DNA of 7,249 bases from an uncultured Collinsella sp. (GTDB lineage: Bacteria > Actinomycetota > Coriobacteriia > Coriobacteriales > Coriobacteriaceae). Positions 5,330 to 7,249 of the stretch are shown here, in pieces; within the stretch, counting starts at the first letter, position 1, and the number at the start of each line of letters is the position of its first letter. The translations under genes and the position numbers were made by a program. The stretch is taken from positions 1-7,249 of the forward strand of contig CABUUD010000095.1 in assembly GCA_902494585.1 (NCBI GenBank), written 5' to 3'. Below the pieces are notes generated by a model that saw only the letters and a list, made by a program, of their open reading frames with translations, was not told where the DNA came from and did no database searches.

Positions 5330-6214
5330 ATGTCGGACGCGCGTTCGCTGCAAAAACAGTTCAATCGCATGCTCGCCACGTTGCTGGTGGCCCTTGCTGC
5401 TGCCGGAGCCGTAACGTATGCCTGGTACATCTACAACGCCAACCGCCATATCACCGACGTCAAGATGGCCGCGGGCACGGGCGTGACCTTCCTCATCTCC
5501 AACGAGTACGACGGCGAATACAAAACCAACGCCGGTTTGAGCTTTGCGGGCCTGCTCGATCCCGTCTCGACCGACAACGTGCTCAACGGCTTCCAAAAGG
5601 TAACGGGCTTTACCGGCGGAACCACGCAGGACTCGCTGTTTGCCAGCATGTTTGGCACGGCCGAGCATTCCGACTACTACAAGACCTCCCTGTACCTGGC
5701 CACCAACTCGGCCGCGACCGACGTGTACCTGTCGGGCATCGACTTTACCGAGCAGGACTCGGCAAACCCCATCTCCACTGCCCTGCGCGTGGGGCTGGTC
5801 GCCTATGCTCCAGGGCAGGGCGACATCGTTACGGGCCAGTACGTCTTTGAGGTCTCGGACGAGCACAATCCCCAGGCGCGCTACAACACGCTCGATGGCA
5901 AGGACGCCGACGAGAACGAGCAGAACCACCTGGTGCTCGACAGCAGCCGCTCCGACGGCGCCACGGTCCATTTTGACCAGCTGACCAGCGCAAACTTCTG
6001 CGACTACAACGAAGACACCGGCGTCGTGAGCCTCAAGGAGGCCACGACCAAGATCTGCAGCCTGCCCGCTGCCGCCAAGGGCGCCAACCGCAGCATGCCC
6101 GTGCGCGTGGATGTGTACGTGTGGCTGGAAGGCTGCGACCCCGACTGCACCAACAACCTGGCCGCCACCAGCCTGCAATCGCTGGCGCTGCGCTTTGCTG
6201 GCAAGCGTTCGTAA
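5330..6214 (+). CDS. Secreted TasA/CalY-like surface protein, first gene of the second operon (294 aa)
   Basis: Predicted exported paralogue of the genes at 307 and 1187. The ATG at 5330 is preferred over an in-frame ATG at 5279 because GGAGGGG lies immediately upstream (spacing is short) and it gives the paralogues' layout: basic start (R5, K9, R13), hydrophobic core (about 14-29) and VTYAWYIYN (28-36). This box has Y where the others have F. The central block LYLATNSAATDVYLSG (121-136) leads to ALRVGLVAYA (151-160). The C-terminal box VYVWLEGCDPDCTNN (262-276) shows the family pattern in full. There are four cysteines (C224, C243, C269, C273), enough for two disulfides. There is no LPxTG and no terminal anchor. 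Codon third positions are strongly G/C, unlike the gene at 307. The next gene starts 11 bases after the stop. Family placement is firm from shared blocks; a structural role is inferred. Confidence 0.82.
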   Translation: MSDARSLQKQFNRMLATLLVALAAAGAVTYAWYIYNANRHITDVKMAAGTGVTFLISNEYDGEYKTNAGLSFAGLLDPVSTDNVLNGFQKVTGFTGGTTQDSLFASMFGTAEHSDYYKTSLYLATNSAATDVYLSGIDFTEQDSANPISTALRVGLVAYAPGQGDIVTGQYVFEVSDEHNPQARYNTLDGKDADENEQNHLVLDSSRSDGATVHFDQLTSANFCDYNEDTGVVSLKEATTKICSLPAAAKGANRSMPVRVDVYVWLEGCDPDCTNNLAATSLQSLALRFAGKRS

Positions 6215-6225
6215 GGGGGCCGGGG

Positions 6226-7062
6226 ATGAGTACATCGAACATCAAAGACATCCTAAGCTCGCGCCGCCGCATGGTTGCTGCGGCCGCATGGATGCTGGTG
6301 CTGGTAGCTGCCCTGAGCGCCGCCACCTACGCCTGGTTTAGCAACTCGCGCTACACCAACGTGACGCCCGTGGCGCATACGGTAAGCGACGAGAGCTCCG
6401 ATCTGCAGATTGGCCTTTCGGCCAACGGGCCCTGGGACACGACGACCGCACTTGCCTCTGCCGACAAGACGCTCTATCCCATCTCGACGTCAGACCTTGC
6501 CCGCTTTTGGCGCGGCACGTTCCAAAACGCCGCGGGCATCACGACCGACTACGCCGACTGCACCGCGCGGCTGGACGACTATGCTCTTTCGGGGACGCTG
6601 TACCTTAAGGGCGGCGACAGCGCGCTCAACGTGTACCTGTATCCGGGCCAGATGAGCGTGACGAGCGACCCGCAGCTGCTGGCTGCGCTGCGCCTGGGTC
6701 TGGTAATTACGACCCAGTCGGGTACGCAAACGCATATCTTTACCTGCGACGACCTGGGCAGCACCGCGGGTGCCACCAGCAGGCGCACCACCGCGCAAGA
6801 CGGCGTGGTTGTGGCAGCGGGCGCCTCGGGCTGGACCTACACCGCCGACCCTGCGCGCTCCATAAGCGCCTACAGCATGGACGGCACCGGCGACACGCCC
6901 ACGGCGCGCGCAGGCGCCACGCCCATCTGCACGCTGGCCGCCAACGAGGTGGCAAGCGTTCGCTACGTTGTGTACATGGAAGGCTGCGACGCCAATTGCA
7001 TCGACGAGGCCCAGGCCCACGATGTGGTGCTGCAGCTTGCCTTTGCCGCGGCCAAGGCATAA
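6226..7062 (+). CDS. Secreted TasA/CalY-like surface protein, second gene of the second operon (278 aa)
   Basis: The start at 6226 is set by AAGGGGG (6213-6219), which overlaps the stop region of the preceding gene; the short gap implies co-transcription. After a basic N-terminus (K7, R13-R15) comes a hydrophobic segment (about 16-33) and AATYAWFSNSRYTNV (32-46), the SipW-type box. Shared family features are LYLKGGDSALNVYLYPG (125-141), AALRLGLVIT (153-162) and the C-terminal VVYMEGCDANC (248-258). Five cysteines (C112, C174, C235, C254, C258) make it the most cysteine-rich of the set. No sorting signal or C-terminal helix is seen. Its high G/C third-position use matches its operon partner. 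The SD pattern of A's followed by a G-run recurs before the next gene, suggesting a continuing operon. Confidence 0.82.
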   Translation: MSTSNIKDILSSRRRMVAAAAWMLVLVAALSAATYAWFSNSRYTNVTPVAHTVSDESSDLQIGLSANGPWDTTTALASADKTLYPISTSDLARFWRGTFQNAAGITTDYADCTARLDDYALSGTLYLKGGDSALNVYLYPGQMSVTSDPQLLAALRLGLVITTQSGTQTHIFTCDDLGSTAGATSRRTTAQDGVVVAAGASGWTYTADPARSISAYSMDGTGDTPTARAGATPICTLAANEVASVRYVVYMEGCDANCIDEAQAHDVVLQLAFAAAKA

Positions 7063-7075
7063 GGGGGCGAGCAAT

Positions 7076-7249
7076 ATGGAAGATCAGAGGCACATGCCAG
7101 CAGATAACCGCAAGGCCAAAACCCAGAGTGAGAGCCCCGCGAGCCCCTCCAGTGCAGCTGCCGAGTGTTCACACCTCGAGGGCGTCGTCACCCGCCGCCG
7201 CGCCCACCGCGCGCGTGCCTACATCGCGCTCGTTATGGTGGCGCTCGCC
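7076..7249 (+). CDS. N-terminal part of a membrane or exported protein, cut by the window end
   Basis: Only the first 58 codons are present. The ATG at 7076 follows a G-run SD sequence (7061-7067) 13 bases after the previous stop, so it is probably the third gene of the operon. The protein begins with a hydrophilic, Ser/Pro/Ala-rich cytoplasmic stretch of about 40 residues, then a strongly basic patch TRRRAHRARA (39-48) and the beginning of a hydrophobic segment AYIALVMVALA (48-58). Positive-inside topology fits a membrane anchor or signal sequence. It could be another YAWF-type surface paralogue with a longer leader, a SipW-type signal peptidase, or a different membrane protein; the visible part cannot decide. 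Confidence 0.65.
   Translation, partial: MEDQRHMPADNRKAKTQSESPASPSSAAAECSHLEGVVTRRRAHRARAYIALVMVALA

Noticed and set aside
5303..6235. Minus-strand open frame of 310 codons opposite the surface gene
   Set aside because: It is a compositional shadow of a G/C-rich gene; the plus-strand product has clear signal and family motifs.

Overview
The window looks like chromosomal DNA from a gut Coriobacteriia, most likely Collinsella or a close relative. The grounds are moderately high G+C, Actinomycetota-style strong Shine-Dalgarno (SD) starts next to a probable leaderless gene, and surface proteins whose signal sequence ends in A-T-Y/F-A-W-F/Y. This is inference from style; no rRNA or other marker gene is present.

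Layout. (1) 1-306 is an edge and leader region with no supported gene. (2) 307-2137 holds two co-oriented genes for secreted TasA/CalY-like proteins with SipW-type signal sequences. A hairpin terminator or attenuator separates them, and a very strong, probably bidirectional terminator follows the second. (3) 2205-2442 holds what may be a decayed gene end and three small palindromes on an exact 23-bp period. (4) 2443-3141, minus strand, encodes a DUF5710 protein with two CxxC knuckles. (5) 3142-3458 is a divergent intergenic region with competing inverted repeats. (6) 3459-4559 encodes a protein resembling the AbiEi-like/Vsr-like (PD-(D/E)xK-fold) proteins of Coriobacteria, probably from a leaderless mRNA. 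(7) 4599-4782 is a non-coding element of 184 bp with perfect 34-bp inverted ends and a second nested inverted repeat. (8) 4981-5157, minus strand, is a complete tRNA-Val(GAC) unit: promoter, gene with encoded CCA, and terminator. (9) 5264-7249 is a second tight operon of secreted paralogues (5330-6214 and 6226-7062), followed by a gene cut by the window end (7076 onward).

How it fits together. The four complete secreted proteins share a plan: a short basic N-terminus, one hydrophobic segment ending in the YAWF-type box, a central block ending in a LRVGLV-like strand, and a C-terminal W/Y-x-EG-x-D box. In three of the four the box continues as x-x-C. None has an LPxTG sorting signal or a C-terminal membrane anchor. 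The simplest reading is a set of exported surface or matrix subunits, possibly fibre-forming like TasA, processed by a SipW-type signal peptidase. No such peptidase is recognisable here, although the truncated last gene starts with a long basic leader and a membrane segment. The DUF5710, nuclease-like and palindromic pieces between the two surface-protein groups have no evident functional link to them and look like accessory cargo next to a tRNA gene.
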